Positions 18,729 through 28,714 of a DNA stretch of 64,000 bases are shown one piece after another. Source of the DNA: Flavobacterium oreochromis (lineage in GTDB: Bacteria; Bacteroidota; Bacteroidia; Flavobacteriales; Flavobacteriaceae); NCBI RefSeq assembly GCF_019565455.1, contig NZ_CP067377.1:372001-436000 (forward strand), read 5' to 3'. The translations under genes were made by a program, and so were the position numbers. The notes under the pieces were generated by a model. The model did no database searches. It had not been told where the DNA came from and saw only the letters and a program-made list of their open reading frames with translations. Positions within the stretch are counted from its first letter, which is position 1. Every line of letters begins with the position of its first letter.

Positions 18729-19765
18729 TTAATTAAAATCAAATCGTATGCCTAAAGATGTATTATTTTGAGAAATAGAATTGTCTTTAAAAAGCGGATT
18801 TAAGTCATATTTTAAGTACAAACTAATTTCTTTATATCCAAAATAAGCTCCTAAACCATATACAAATTTATTTACATTAAAATTCCCTTTTTCTTCTAAA
18901 ACATAGGAGTGATTATTTTCGTTATATTCTATATATTGTTTTGTTTTTAAATTAAATCCTAAAAACCTCCTACTCCTAAACGAAAACTTTTATGAGTATG
19001 AAAATATTTTTTCCCATTAATCATAGGTGATTTTGAAAAATCTAATTCTAAATACATAGGAAAAACTAGATTAACAACTTTAAATCTTGAATCATTTATT
19101 GGTTTAGGAAAAGCTCTAAGAGTCGTTTGATCTCCTTCTTCTACAAAAAAACGATTATTCGTTGGTCTTAAATTATTATATTGAAATGAAATACCGTGTT
19201 TAAAATGCAATAAATTATTTGTTTTTAATATACGACTATTCATTGAAAATCCCCATTCATAAAAATGAGATCCCCAATATCTAAAATCAGATCCATTTAT
19301 TGAATTATTAGTCACTAAATTATTTACTCCAGCAACAAATACAAATTGGGTTGTATGTCTTCTTTCTGAATAACCTATACTATCCATTTTTTTCTTATTC
19401 CAATGTATACCTATTTTTTTCTTTTTTTGCAAAGTATCCAAAATTTGTATTCTTCCTTCAACTTTTTCTCTCACTAATGCTGTAAGTTTGTTTTCTTCAA
19501 TAACGGTCCTTTTTTCTATTGTATGAGCAGTTTCTTGAGCTAATTTTAATTTATTTTGATCAGCTTCTTCTTTTGATAAAGTTCCTTTTAAGAAATCTTG
19601 ATTAATCTTTTCTACTTGTTCTTTTAACTTTTCCTTTTCTTCTTGTGCAATTGTTTCTATTTGTAACGCTATTTGTTTTGCACGGTTTTCAAAAGTCTCT
19701 TGTCCACTTAACTTCATAAACGAAGTTAAAACTAGAAGACTAAAATGAATAAGATAATGTTTCAT
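18729..19765 (-). CDS. Outer-membrane beta-barrel protein with coiled-coil N-terminus (frameshift)
   Basis: Exported protein of about 345 residues after correction: signal peptide, then a Lys/Glu-rich coiled coil (about residues 24-115), then aromatic alternating strands typical of a porin-like barrel (FVFAGVNNLVT, YWGSHFYEWGFSM, SFRLGVGGFLGFNLK). The frame breaks in the A5 run at 18961-18965; one more base continues the barrel to ISQNNTSLGIRFDFN and a stop at 18729, ending in an aromatic residue near the C-terminus as barrels do. Downstream of the ECF sigma and anti-sigma-like genes, so it may be their partner or target. Confidence 0.75.
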
Positions 19766-19798
19766 ACTGTTGTTTTTTGATAATGATTGATTTAATTT

Positions 19799-20506
19799 TT
19801 ATTCTTTATTTCTACTTGCTATAGATTCTTTTGCTTCTTTTAAGTTCTTAGATAGGGCTTTAATCATTTTTTGTCTAAAAGTTAATTTTATTTCTCCATC
19901 GACTTGATCTAACAAAACATTAGGATCTATTTTCAGTTCTGTTTTTATCTCTTTCGTTTTGTTTTTATATATTATTTGAGATGTATTTATAACTATTTCT
20001 TTATTTACTAAAACATCATCTTTAGAAACTATGAAATCATCACCTTCATATTTTAGATTCTGACATGACACCTCTTGTATTTTTTCACTATGTTTTTGCA
20101 GATTAAAAACTTTTTTTTGAAGTTTTTTATTTAATAGCTTCTTATTTTTAGAATATCCTTCTGATTCGATAGAATTATCTATCATTCCTAACGTTCTTTC
20201 ATTCTTGTTAAATAAAGAAAATATTTCTTTATGTGGTTTCTTTAAAATGGATCTTAATTCATAATTATTTGCAATTTGTTTTTGATTCTTCAAAGTATTA
20301 GATTGATCAAACCAATAAAATAGCGCTATCATTAGTAAAAACATAGCCACTATATTTAACATATAATATTGCCATTTATACACTTTTGGCTTTATCTCAA
20401 CAGTAGAAAGCATTGTATCTAATTGACTCCAAGCTTCTGTACTAGGTTGAATTTCCCTAGAACGGAATTGTTCTTGAGTTTGTTTTTCAAATTGATTGAG
20501 TTCCAT
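19799..20506 (-). CDS. Probable anti-sigma factor, single-pass membrane protein
   Basis: A 235-residue protein with a short cytoplasmic N-terminus (QTQEQFRSREIQPSTEAWSQ), one transmembrane helix (about residues 46-66, YYMLNIVAMFLLMIALFYWF) and a charged periplasmic part. The start overlaps the end of the sigma-factor gene by 20 bp. Topology and coupling suggest a regulator of that sigma factor. No zinc-anti-sigma motif is visible, so the role is inferred from context. Confidence 0.65.
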   Translation of the reverse strand: MELNQFEKQTQEQFRSREIQPSTEAWSQLDTMLSTVEIKPKVYKWQYYMLNIVAMFLLMIALFYWFDQSNTLKNQKQIANNYELRSILKKPHKEIFSLFNKNERTLGMIDNSIESEGYSKNKKLLNKKLQKKVFNLQKHSEKIQEVSCQNLKYEGDDFIVSKDDVLVNKEIVINTSQIIYKNKTKEIKTELKIDPNVLLDQVDGEIKLTFRQKMIKALSKNLKEAKESIASRNKE

Positions 20507-21053
20507 TACGGTAGCTTTTATTTTTTTGGAGTTGATTTTGCAATATTTCTCGCGCTCTTGACAATTGAGATTTTGAAGTTCCTTCTGTAATCCCTAACAT
20601 TTTTGCTATTTCTTGATGTTTATATCCTTCTATTACATATAAATTAAATATCATCTTGTATCTTACTGGTAATTTATCTATTAAAAACTGAATAGCTTCT
20701 ACGGATAATTTATCTTCAATGTTATTATGTATTTCTTCTATTATATTTTCATCTTCTAAAAATTTTACATCTTTTTGAACTCGAAGAAATGAAATACATT
20801 CATTAATCATTATCCTCCTTATCCATCCTTCAAAGCTTCCTTTATATTCAAAACTTTTAAGATTTATAAAAACTTTCATAAAAGCCGTAATCATTACATC
20901 TTCTGCTTGTTGTAAATCTTTAACATACTGACGACAGACTCCTAACATCTTAGGTGCAAATTTTGAATAGATTTGATGCTGTGCTTGTTTATTTTGTTTC
21001 AGCGCTTCTTCTATAATTTTTCTTTCGTCTTGATGTAAATTGATTACTTTCAC
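20487..21053 (-). CDS. ECF-type RNA polymerase sigma factor
   Basis: Sigma-70 family protein of 188 residues. Region 2 spans about 20-90 (MLGVCRQYVKDLQQAEDVMI, FEGWIRRIMINECISFLR) and region 4 about 125-180 (LPVRYKMIFNLYVIEGYKHQ, LGITEGTSKSQLSRAREIL). First gene of a three-gene unit with the membrane protein at 19799 and the barrel protein at 18729. The signal it responds to is not apparent. Confidence 0.93.
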   Translation of the reverse strand: MKVINLHQDERKIIEEALKQNKQAQHQIYSKFAPKMLGVCRQYVKDLQQAEDVMITAFMKVFINLKSFEYKGSFEGWIRRIMINECISFLRVQKDVKFLEDENIIEEIHNNIEDKLSVEAIQFLIDKLPVRYKMIFNLYVIEGYKHQEIAKMLGITEGTSKSQLSRAREILQNQLQKNKSYRNGTQSI

Positions 21054-21145
21054 TCTTTGGTTTTATACAAACAATAATGATTCTTTTGCCATCTATATGT
21101 AAAGACGACAAAGAATAAAAAAAGGTTGCATGTAATCTAAAAAAA

Positions 21146-22126
21146 TTATTTTTTTCTTTCAATTACATAATTTACCATTAAAACTAAAGCTTTTTTATAA
21201 TCAGATTCAGGGAAGTCTGTAAGCAACATAAGTGCTTCTTGTTGGAATTCAATCATCTTTTTTTCAGCATATGCAAGGCCTTTGTTTTCTTTTACAAATG
21301 TTATAACTTCCTTTACACGCTTTTTATCCTTATTATGATTTTTAATAGAATTAATCAACCAACTTTTTTCTTTTGAAGTACATGTATTAAGCACATAAAT
21401 GAGTGGGAGTGTCATTTTTTGTTCTTTAATATCAATTCCTGTTGGTTTACCAATAGCCTCTTCAGAATAATCAAAAAGATCATCTTTTATTTGAAAAGCC
21501 ATACCTATAAGCTCACCAAATTTCCGCATTCTTTCTGTTAATTCTGTATCATCTGGCTTAACTGAGCAAGCGGCTAATGAACAACAAGCCGCAATAAGGG
21601 TAGCGGTCTTTTGTCTAATAATTTCGTAATAAATTTCTTCTGTTATATCTAAACGACGGGCTTTTTCAATCTGTAGTAGTTCTCCTTCGCTCATTTCTCG
21701 AACTGCTACTGAAATTATTTTAAGCAAATCAAAATCGCCATTATCTATAGATAGCAATAATCCTTTTGACAATAAATAATCCCCAACTAAAACTGCTATT
21801 TTATTTTTCCAAAGCGCATTAATCGAAAAAAAGCCACGGCGACGATTACTGTCATCTACAACGTCATCATGAACCAAAGTAGCTGTGTGAATCAACTCAA
21901 TTACTAATGCTCCTCTATATGTCCTTTCCAAAACAGCCCCTTCTGAAATCATTTTAGCAGTTAGAAAAACAAACATAGGACGCATTTGCTTCCCTTTTCT
22001 ATTAACAATATAATAAGTAATTCTATTTAATAATGCTACTTTGGAAGACATAGAGGAATGGAACTTTTTTTCAAAAATTTCCATTTCCTGAAGTATCGGT
22101 TGTTTTATTTGAGAAGTAATATCCAT
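21146..22126 (-). CDS. Long-chain polyprenyl diphosphate synthase (IspB type)
   Basis: Trans-prenyltransferase of 326 residues that extends farnesyl diphosphate to the side chain of menaquinone. First aspartate-rich motif LVHDDVVDDSNRRRG, second motif QIKDDLFDYS, and KGKQMRPM near the start. Chain length cannot be read with certainty from the residues before the first motif. It is divergent from the lipoprotein at 22240. Confidence 0.92.
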   Translation of the reverse strand: MDITSQIKQPILQEMEIFEKKFHSSMSSKVALLNRITYYIVNRKGKQMRPMFVFLTAKMISEGAVLERTYRGALVIELIHTATLVHDDVVDDSNRRRGFFSINALWKNKIAVLVGDYLLSKGLLLSIDNGDFDLLKIISVAVREMSEGELLQIEKARRLDITEEIYYEIIRQKTATLIAACCSLAACSVKPDDTELTERMRKFGELIGMAFQIKDDLFDYSEEAIGKPTGIDIKEQKMTLPLIYVLNTCTSKEKSWLINSIKNHNKDKKRVKEVITFVKENKGLAYAEKKMIEFQQEALMLLTDFPESDYKKALVLMVNYVIERKK

Positions 22127-22239
22127 CAGGGTTTCAAAGGTATAATAATTTCATATATGAAAAAAAGATTTTTTATAAGACCTAAATTAAACCTTTTTTA
22201 TTATTTTAGTCTAACCCATAAACCCTAAAACCTTTGATT

Positions 22240-23100
22240 ATGAGAACTAGAAATTTTATTATTGCTTTATTTAGCACTTTTACATTACTAACTGGTTGTA
22301 ATAAAGACACCAATGAAAACGTATACACTCCTGAAGTTACTCAAGACGACATGTCTGCTTCTGTAAAAACAGATGCTGCTGTTGAAGATCTCTCAAGTGT
22401 AGTACTTGAACAATTAGGAGAATTGAACCTATCAGCAAGAACTACATCAGTAGAAAAACAAACGCCAGCTTGCGCTCTTGTAAGCATATCTCCACAAGGA
22501 CCTTATACTGCTGGACAAATACTTACAAAAACAGTTGATTTTGGAACAACTGGTTGTACTATGCCAAACGGCAATATTTTAAAAGGTAAAATAATTATTA
22601 AATTTACCTATCAACCTAAAGCTACTTCGCACACTCTTACATATACTTTTGAAAACTTTTCTCACAATGATATAAAAGTAGAAGGAACAAGATCAATTAC
22701 GATTACAAAAGGTATATCCACCGCAAATCTTAACGAACATTTAATTTTTAAAATTGACTTAAACCTAACAGTTACTTTAGAAAATGGTAAAATCTTAAAA
22801 ATAACAGGAGCTAAAACAAGAGAGATTATTGAAGGACAAGGAACTCCTGATTTATCTGACAATGTTTATCAAATCACAGGAAGTTGGGAAACTGTTTTCC
22901 CTAGCGGAACTGTAAGATCTGCTAATATCACATCACCTTTAATTGTAAAAGTAAATTGTCCTTTTATTGTTAAGGGAATTATTAGTTATACAAAATTAGA
23001 TAAAACAGCTGCTACTCTAGATTTTGGAAATGGAGAATGTGACAACAAAGCCTCTTTAACTATAAACGGCATCAATTATTCAATCATACTTAGAAAATAA
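22240..23100 (+). CDS. Lipoprotein of unknown function
   Basis: Exported lipoprotein of 286 residues with signal peptide and lipobox TLLTGCNKDT. The mature part is rich in Thr/Ser with alternating beta pattern (GKIIIKFTYQPKATSHTLTY, VTLENGKILKITGAKTREI). Several cysteines (ACALV, TTGCTMPNG, VNCPF, NGECDNK) may form disulfides. ATG 22240 was chosen over an in-frame TTG at 22234. I do not recognise the family. Confidence 0.75.
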   Translation: MRTRNFIIALFSTFTLLTGCNKDTNENVYTPEVTQDDMSASVKTDAAVEDLSSVVLEQLGELNLSARTTSVEKQTPACALVSISPQGPYTAGQILTKTVDFGTTGCTMPNGNILKGKIIIKFTYQPKATSHTLTYTFENFSHNDIKVEGTRSITITKGISTANLNEHLIFKIDLNLTVTLENGKILKITGAKTREIIEGQGTPDLSDNVYQITGSWETVFPSGTVRSANITSPLIVKVNCPFIVKGIISYTKLDKTAATLDFGNGECDNKASLTINGINYSIILRK

Positions 23101-23116
23101 ATCCAGTTTGTTTAGT

Positions 23117-23156
23117 TCCCAAAAGGAGAAATTCGATAATTGAATTTCTCCTTTTT
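23117..23156. terminator. Bidirectional terminator between the lipoprotein gene and metF
   Basis: AAAAGGAGAAATTC / GAATTTCTCCTTTTT hairpin at the junction of two convergent genes, with A- and T-runs on each flank. Confidence 0.85.
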
Positions 23157-23166
23157 ACTTTAGTCT

Positions 23167-24123
23167 TTAGAAAACCTCCTCAGCTATCGCTTTAATATTC
23201 TCGGCTTTCCCCATAGAATAATAGTGTAAAAATGGGACTCCTGCCTTTACTAATTCTTTACTCTGTTGAATACACCATTCGATACCTATTTGCTTCACCG
23301 CTTCGTTATCTTTAGCTTTTACAACTGCCATAACTAAATCGTCTGGCAAATCCACTTTAAAGCGATGCGGAATTAAATTCAGCTGTTTCTTAGTCGCAAT
23401 GGGTTTTAATCCCGGAATAATAGGCACAGTGATTCCTGCATTTCGGCATTTTTCGACATATTCAAAAAACTTCTGGTTATCAAAAAACATTTGCGTAATG
23501 ATATAATCCGCTCCGTTTTTAATTTTTTGTTTCATAAAATGAATATCGCTATCCATACTTGGTGCTTCCATATGTTTTTCGGGATAACCCGCTACTCCTA
23601 TACAAAAATCGGTTGTATTGGTGTTTTGCAAATCAGAATCCAAGTAAATTCCTTTATTTAAATTACTGATTTGAGAAACTAATTCTGATGCATACGCATT
23701 ACCTTCTTTTTCAGGTTTGAAATAAATTTCGCTTTTAACCGCATCACCACGAAGGGCAACCACATTATCAATCCCTAAGAAATCTAAATCTATCAGAAGG
23801 TTTTCTGTATCTTCTTTAGTAAATCCACCACAAAGAATATGAGGAATAGCATCTACATTGTATTTATTTTGAATACCCGCACATATACCAACCGTTCCTG
23901 GACGCTTTTTTACAATTTTCTTTTGCAACAATCCGTTTTGTAATTCTTTATACTCGTATTCTTCACGATGATAGGTTACATCTATAAAAGGAGGATTGAA
24001 TTCCATTAATGGATCAATTCCGTCAAAAATACATTGAATGTTTTGTCCTTTTAAAGGAGGTAATATTTCGAAGGAAAATTGAGTTTTCCCTTTTGCTTTT
24101 TCTATATGCTCTGTTACTTTCAT
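23167..24123 (-). CDS. metF: MetF, 5,10-methylenetetrahydrofolate reductase
   Basis: FAD enzyme that makes 5-methyl-THF, the methyl donor for MetH. The 318-residue protein has SFEILPPLKG at the N-terminus, DVTYHREEYEYKE, and the C-terminal QMFFDNQKFFEYV and LPHRFKVDLPDDL-like segments of the family. It follows metH on the same strand; the 36 bp between them is filled by a GC-rich palindrome. Likely under the SAM riboswitch upstream of metH. Confidence 0.97.
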   Translation of the reverse strand: MKVTEHIEKAKGKTQFSFEILPPLKGQNIQCIFDGIDPLMEFNPPFIDVTYHREEYEYKELQNGLLQKKIVKKRPGTVGICAGIQNKYNVDAIPHILCGGFTKEDTENLLIDLDFLGIDNVVALRGDAVKSEIYFKPEKEGNAYASELVSQISNLNKGIYLDSDLQNTNTTDFCIGVAGYPEKHMEAPSMDSDIHFMKQKIKNGADYIITQMFFDNQKFFEYVEKCRNAGITVPIIPGLKPIATKKQLNLIPHRFKVDLPDDLVMAVVKAKDNEAVKQIGIEWCIQQSKELVKAGVPFLHYYSMGKAENIKAIAEEVF

Positions 24124-24129
24124 AATTCA

Positions 24130-24226
24130 GCCCCCTATCCCCCAAAGGGGGAACTCCTATTAGGGGGTCAATAGGCTTTTATTCACAAGGCTACTTCCCT
24201 CCCCCTTCGGGGAGATGGAGGGGGCA
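24130..24226. mobile_element. Short non-autonomous relative of the DUF559 element at the metH 3' end
   Basis: Two GC-rich hairpin units in opposite orientation: GCCCCCTATCCCCCAAAGGG onward (24130-24153) and, on the minus strand, TGCCCCCTCCATCTCCCCGA onward (24226-24195). They are built like the two ends of the DUF559 insertion (GCCCCC, short spacer, CCCCC-AA-GGGGG) but enclose only about 40 bp and no gene. The element supplies the last approximately 20 codons and the stop of metH. Confidence 0.65.
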
Positions 24227-27200
24227 AGCCACTTAGTCGCTTTTTCTATACTTATATTTCTTCTTTTTGCGTAATCTTCTACTTGGTCTTGTTTTATTTT
24301 TCCTAGTCCGAAATATTTACTTTGAGGATTGGCAAAATAATACCCAGAAACGGAAGCGGCTGGCCACATAGCCATACTTTCAGTAAGCTTTACTCCTATT
24401 TGATTTTCTACATCTAATAACTTCCAAATTGTTGGTTTTTCAAGATGGTCTGGACAAGCAGGATAACCAGGCGCTGGTCGAATTCCTTTATAGGTTTCTT
24501 TGATTAATTCTTCATTGGTCAAATTTTCATCTGAAGCATAACCCCAAATTTCTTTACGCACTCTTTCGTGCAAATATTCAGCAAAAGCTTCTGCAAAACG
24601 GTCACCCAAAGCTTTTACCAAAATTGAATTATAATCATCCAAATTGGTTTCGTATTCTTTTGCTTTTTCATCTACACCAAAACCTGTTGTCACACAAAAA
24701 CACCCCATATAATCTTGGATACCTGTTTCTTTTGGAGCCACAAAATCGGCTAAAGCAATATTAGGTGCACCAGCTGTTTTTTGGGATTGTTGTCGAAGAG
24801 TTAAGAAGTTTGTTGTTTGTTGTTTGTTGTTTGTTGTTTCTAAAACCTCAATATCATCATCATTGACTGTATTCGCAGGAAAAATTCCTAAAATCCCTTT
24901 GGCTGAAAACCATTTTTCGGAAATTATTTTTTCCAACATATTTTGAGCATCTAAAAACAAATTAGTTGCTTGTTCACCAACTACTTCATCTGTTAAAATA
25001 GCTGGATATTTACCATACAATTCCCAAGATTGAAAGAATGGTGTCCAGTCGATATAAGGCACTAACACATCTAAATCAACATCAACTTGTTTCACTCCTG
25101 TAAAATTTGGTTTTAAAGGTTGGTAATTATTCCAGTCAATTTGGAATTTATTTTTACGAGCATCAGCTATAGACAAAAAGTTTTTCTCTCTTCCTCTACT
25201 CAAATACCCTTCGCGTAAATTATCATATTCGGCACGTAACGATTTAGCAAACTCCTCTTTAACTTCCTCTTGCAATAAATTAGACGCCACTGTCACTGCT
25301 CTCGATGCATCATTCACGTGAACAACCGTCGATTGATATTCGGGTGCAATTTTCACGGCAGTATGCGCACGCGAAGTTGTTGCTCCACCAATCATTACTG
25401 GAATTTTGATATTCAATTTATCTAATTCTTTAGCCAAATAAACCATCTCGTCTAACGAAGGAGTAATTAATCCGCTTAATCCAATGATATCAACATTTTC
25501 TTTTACAGCTGTTTCTATAATTTTTTCAGGTGGCACCATTACCCCTAAATCGATAATTTCAAAATTGTTACACGCTAAAACCACCGAAACAATATTTTTA
25601 CCAATATCGTGTACATCCCCTTTTACAGTTGCCATCAAGACTTTTCCAGCCCCCCCGCCCCCCGAAGGGGGAGCTATTAACGATGCGTGAATTTCTTTGA
25701 GAACTTTATCCAATTGAAATAAAACCTCTTCATTAGTAAATCGAATTACGTGATAGCCTTCAGACCTTAACCAATTCGTTCGTTCTTCATCTCTCACAAT
25801 TTTATCAGGTAATTGATGAATCAAACCATCAACTTCAATGATTAAATTTTCTTTTAAACAAACAAAATCGGCTATATAATCTCCTATAATATGTTGTCTT
25901 CTAAATTTAAAGCCTTCTAATTGTTTACCAGACAAAGCTTGCCATAAAACCTTTTCTGCTTCTGTAGGTTTATTTCTCATTTCTTTAGCAAATTGCTTTA
26001 ACAATCCATAATTGTATGGATTTGCAGTTTGCCAATGTTGTGCGGTTTTAACTCCCCCTTTGGGGGCTGGGGGGCGTTTTGAGGCTTCTATGTAAGGTAA
26101 AAGATAAGCTACCGCTTTTTTCATTACACGAGCGGATTTTACCACTTGTGGCAAGAACATCTTCCCGCTTCCGAATAAATCTCCAACGACATTCATTCCG
26201 TTCATTAAGTGGTTTTCGATTACTTCAATAGGTCGAGCAACTTGTTGGCGTGCTTCTTCAACATCTATTTCAATAAATTCGTCTAATCCTTTCACCAGAG
26301 AATGCGTTAAACGTTCTTGAACTGAACCATTACGCCACTCGGCTACAGCTTTTTCATTAGATTTTACATCTCCTTTTAAATTTTCGGCAAATGCCAACAA
26401 TCTTTCGGTAGCATCATCACGTCTGTCAAGAAGTACGTCTTCTACATATTCTAATAATTCTTTGTCAATTTCGTCGTAAATCTCCAGCATTTCTGGATTT
26501 ACGATTCCCATTGTCATTCCGTGATTGATTGCGTGGTATAAAAAGGCAGAATGCATCGCCTCCCGAACTTTATCATTTCCTCTAAACGAGAACGACACAT
26601 TACTTACACCACCCGAAATATTGGCATACGGTAAGTTTTCACGGATCCATTTTGTAGCTAAAAAGAAATCTATTGCATTACGACGATGCTCTTCCATCCC
26701 TGTGGCTACTGGAAAAATATTGGGATCAAAGATGATGTCTTCAGCTGGAAAGCCTACTTTTTGAACTAAAACATCATAAGAACGCTTACAAATTTCTATT
26801 CGACGTTCATAAGTATCTGCCTGCCCAACCTCATCAAATGCCATTACAATAACAGCAGCACCATAGCGTTTAATCAATTTTGCGTGATGTATGAATGTTT
26901 CTTCTCCTTCTTTCAAAGAAATAGAATTCACTACACCTTTCCCTTGAATCACTTTAAGACCTGCCTCGATAATTTCCCATTTGGAACTATCAATCATAAC
27001 AGGAACACGAGCTATATCTGGTTCTGCTGCAATAAGATTTAGGAATTTAGTCATAGCATAAACACCATCTAACATTCCTTCATCCATATTCACGTCAATG
27101 ATTTGTGCTCCGCCTTCAACTTGAGCACGAGCAATATCGAGTGCTTCATCGTATTTTTCTTCTTTAATTAATCGAAGGAATTTACGTGAACCCGTTACAT

Positions 27201-27321
27201 TGGTACGTTCGCCTACATTAACGAAAATAGATTCTTCATTAACAAATAGAGGCTCTAATCCTGAAAGTTGTAATCGGATTTTGGTTATTGGTTTTTGGTT
27301 GCTGGTCTTATCAAAACTCAT
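24160..27321 (-). CDS. metH: MetH C-terminal part: pterin, cobalamin and activation domains with an inserted DUF559 domain
   Basis: Cobalamin-dependent methionine synthase lacking the homocysteine-binding domain, which is encoded separately at 27704. Order: pterin-binding domain (about residues 20-300; [16 protein letters not shown]), helical cap (about 330-410), DUF559 nuclease-like insert (about 415-557), B12-binding domain ([13 protein letters not shown], His ligand), and AdoMet activation domain with [11 protein letters not shown] and [12 protein letters not shown]. About 1053 residues, versus roughly 890 for relatives. A 7-bp tandem repeat encodes [10 protein letters not shown] between the B12 and activation domains. 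The C-terminus after KWLAP comes from a repeat element. The start at 27321 overlaps the four-helix-bundle gene by 11 bp. The frame is intact, so a full fusion protein is predicted. Confidence 0.93.
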   Translation of the reverse strand: MSFDKTSNQKPITKIRLQLSGLEPLFVNEESIFVNVGERTNVTGSRKFLRLIKEEKYDEALDIARAQVEGGAQIIDVNMDEGMLDGVYAMTKFLNLIAAEPDIARVPVMIDSSKWEIIEAGLKVIQGKGVVNSISLKEGEETFIHHAKLIKRYGAAVIVMAFDEVGQADTYERRIEICKRSYDVLVQKVGFPAEDIIFDPNIFPVATGMEEHRRNAIDFFLATKWIRENLPYANISGGVSNVSFSFRGNDKVREAMHSAFLYHAINHGMTMGIVNPEMLEIYDEIDKELLEYVEDVLLDRRDDATERLLAFAENLKGDVKSNEKAVAEWRNGSVQERLTHSLVKGLDEFIEIDVEEARQQVARPIEVIENHLMNGMNVVGDLFGSGKMFLPQVVKSARVMKKAVAYLLPYIEASKRPPAPKGGVKTAQHWQTANPYNYGLLKQFAKEMRNKPTEAEKVLWQALSGKQLEGFKFRRQHIIGDYIADFVCLKENLIIEVDGLIHQLPDKIVRDEERTNWLRSEGYHVIRFTNEEVLFQLDKVLKEIHASLIAPPSGGGGAGKVLMATVKGDVHDIGKNIVSVVLACNNFEIIDLGVMVPPEKIIETAVKENVDIIGLSGLITPSLDEMVYLAKELDKLNIKIPVMIGGATTSRAHTAVKIAPEYQSTVVHVNDASRAVTVASNLLQEEVKEEFAKSLRAEYDNLREGYLSRGREKNFLSIADARKNKFQIDWNNYQPLKPNFTGVKQVDVDLDVLVPYIDWTPFFQSWELYGKYPAILTDEVVGEQATNLFLDAQNMLEKIISEKWFSAKGILGIFPANTVNDDDIEVLETTNNKQQTTNFLTLRQQSQKTAGAPNIALADFVAPKETGIQDYMGCFCVTTGFGVDEKAKEYETNLDDYNSILVKALGDRFAEAFAEYLHERVRKEIWGYASDENLTNEELIKETYKGIRPAPGYPACPDHLEKPTIWKLLDVENQIGVKLTESMAMWPAASVSGYYFANPQSKYFGLGKIKQDQVEDYAKRRNISIEKATKWLAPSISPKGEGSSLVNKSLLTP
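24808..24839. repeat. Heptamer tandem repeat (GTTTGTT, about 4.6 copies) inside metH
   Basis: The unit GTTTGTT repeats at 24808, 24815, 24822 and 24829, plus a partial copy. Seven is not a multiple of three, so gain or loss of one unit would shift the metH frame. It encodes a low-complexity Asn/Gln/Thr linker. Confidence 0.85.
25649..26076 (-). mobile_element. DUF559 element with hairpin terminal inverted repeats, in frame in metH
   Basis: About 428 bp. The ends, GCCCCCCCGCCCCCCGAAGG onward at 25649 and its inverted counterpart at 26076-26052 (minus strand CGCCCCCCAGCCCCCAAAGG onward), are imperfect inverted copies and each can itself fold as a hairpin. Between them is an endonuclease-like DUF559 domain with [33 protein letters not shown] and [12 protein letters not shown]; the D...ExD residues fit a PD-(D/E)XK/Vsr-like fold. 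It replaces a linker between the cap and B12 domains. An internal ATG (MRNKPTE) could allow separate translation. Confidence 0.75.
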
Positions 27322-27676
27322 AATCAAATTTTTTATAATAATTGATAAATCCATTTATTAATTTTTTACAAGTTTCAACTTGCTTTGAAATTACTTCAAA
27401 ATCTAATTTTGAAATATATTTTTGATCTAATGCTAAATAAAATTGAGTTTCTAATTCATATAATGAACCTCTAGAAATATGTAAAAAGTAAATTGTCTCT
27501 TTAGAAGATTGTCTTCCACAGCCTTCTGCAATATTTGAAGGGATTGAGACAGCACTTCTTCTAATTTGATTAGTTAAACTGTAGAGTTCTTCTTTTGGAA
27601 ACACTTTAGTCATATCATAAACAATATTTGTCAATTTTCTAGCTTCAATCCAAACTTCTAAATCTGTATATTTCAT
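27311..27676 (-). CDS. Four-helix-bundle protein (23S rRNA intervening-sequence type)
   Basis: A 121-residue helical protein of the S23/IVP family, with [15 protein letters not shown], the signature [18 protein letters not shown], and [12 protein letters not shown]. First known from intervening sequences in 23S rRNA genes, the family also turns up as single genes scattered among unrelated operons. Function unknown; the basic surface suggests nucleic-acid binding. Here it lies between the two metH genes (27 bp from one, 11-bp overlap with the other), so it looks like an insertion that kept the operon intact. Confidence 0.9.
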   Translation of the reverse strand: MKYTDLEVWIEARKLTNIVYDMTKVFPKEELYSLTNQIRRSAVSIPSNIAEGCGRQSSKETIYFLHISRGSLYELETQFYLALDQKYISKLDFEVISKQVETCKKLINGFINYYKKFDYEF

Positions 27677-27703
27677 AATATTTTATTATCTAATAACCAA
27701 AAA

Positions 27704-28690
27704 CTAACAATCAACAACCATTCTTGGTTTGAATTCTGCTGCTACTTCAGCGATTAATTTGATATGTTCTGGTGTTGTTCCGCAACAACCTCCTATAATA
27801 TTGACTAAATTTTCTTCTAAATATTCTCTAATCAACTTTTGTGTTTGTTCCGGTGTTTCATCATATTGTCCAAATGCATTGGGTAAACCCGCATTAGGAT
27901 GTGCTGAAACATTCAATTGGGTATTATGCGCTAATCTTTTTAGGTAAGGCTTTAACTGATCGGCTCCTAAAGCACAATTAAAACCTACGCTTAACAAAGG
28001 GATGTGAGCTATAGAAATCAGAAATGCTTCTACGGTTTGACCAGAAAGTGTTCTTCCTGAAGCATCTGTAATCGTACCCGAAACCATTACTGGAGTATCC
28101 AATCCTCTTTCTTCTTTAACCTCCTCAATAGCAAACAAAGCTGCTTTCGCATTTAGTGTATCAAAAATAGTTTCCACCAAAAGAATATCAGCACCTCCAT
28201 CTATCAACGCCTCCACTTGCTGACGATAGGCTATTTTCAAGTCATCAAAAGTTACGGCTCTATACCCTGGATCATTTACATCGGGTGACATAGAAGCCGT
28301 ACGATTTGTTGGTCCAATTGAACCTGCAACAAATCGATGTTTATCAGTAAACTCATCAGCTACTTCGCGAGCAATTTTCGCCGATTGGTAATTTAGTTCG
28401 TAAACCAAATCTTCCATATGATAATCGGCCATACCAATGGTTGTTCCAGAAAAGGTATTCGTTTCCACTATATCGGCACCCGCTTGAAAATACAAACGAT
28501 GCACTTCTTTCACGGCTTCAGGTTGGGTAATAGACAATAAATCATTATTCCCCTTAAGCGGATGTGGAAAATCTTTGAAGCGTTCACCTCTAAAATCTTC
28601 TTCCTCGAATTTGTATCGTTGCAACATTGTACCCATTGCTCCGTCTAGAACAAGGATTCTTTCTTTTAAAATTTCTTGAATATTGGACAT
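27704..28690 (-). CDS. metH: MetH N-terminal part: homocysteine S-methyltransferase domain
   Basis: Zinc-dependent homocysteine-binding domain as a separate 328-residue protein. It has [35 protein letters not shown] (first zinc Cys) and [13 protein letters not shown] (the other two zinc cysteines). The start MSNIQEIL at 28690 is chosen over an upstream in-frame ATG inside the leader, because a terminator hairpin lies directly before it. Works in trans with the protein at 24160. Expression is under a SAM-I riboswitch. Confidence 0.95.
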   Translation of the reverse strand: MSNIQEILKERILVLDGAMGTMLQRYKFEEEDFRGERFKDFPHPLKGNNDLLSITQPEAVKEVHRLYFQAGADIVETNTFSGTTIGMADYHMEDLVYELNYQSAKIAREVADEFTDKHRFVAGSIGPTNRTASMSPDVNDPGYRAVTFDDLKIAYRQQVEALIDGGADILLVETIFDTLNAKAALFAIEEVKEERGLDTPVMVSGTITDASGRTLSGQTVEAFLISIAHIPLLSVGFNCALGADQLKPYLKRLAHNTQLNVSAHPNAGLPNAFGQYDETPEQTQKLIREYLEENLVNIIGGCCGTTPEHIKLIAEVAAEFKPRMVVDC

Positions 28691-28714
28691 AAAAAAACAC
28701 CTTAAACTAAGGTC
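28691..28714 (-). terminator. Riboswitch-linked terminator abutting the metH ATG
   Basis: On the minus strand ACCTTA-GTT-TAAGGT is followed by GTTTTTTT and then immediately by ATG. It is the expression platform expected for the SAM-I aptamer just upstream. Stem is short (6 bp) but the U-tract is strong. Confidence 0.7.

Noticed and set aside
24160..27321. metH as a pseudogene because of the insertions
   Set aside because: The frame is open through the DUF559 insert, the heptamer repeat and the terminal element, and cobalamin and activation motifs are intact.
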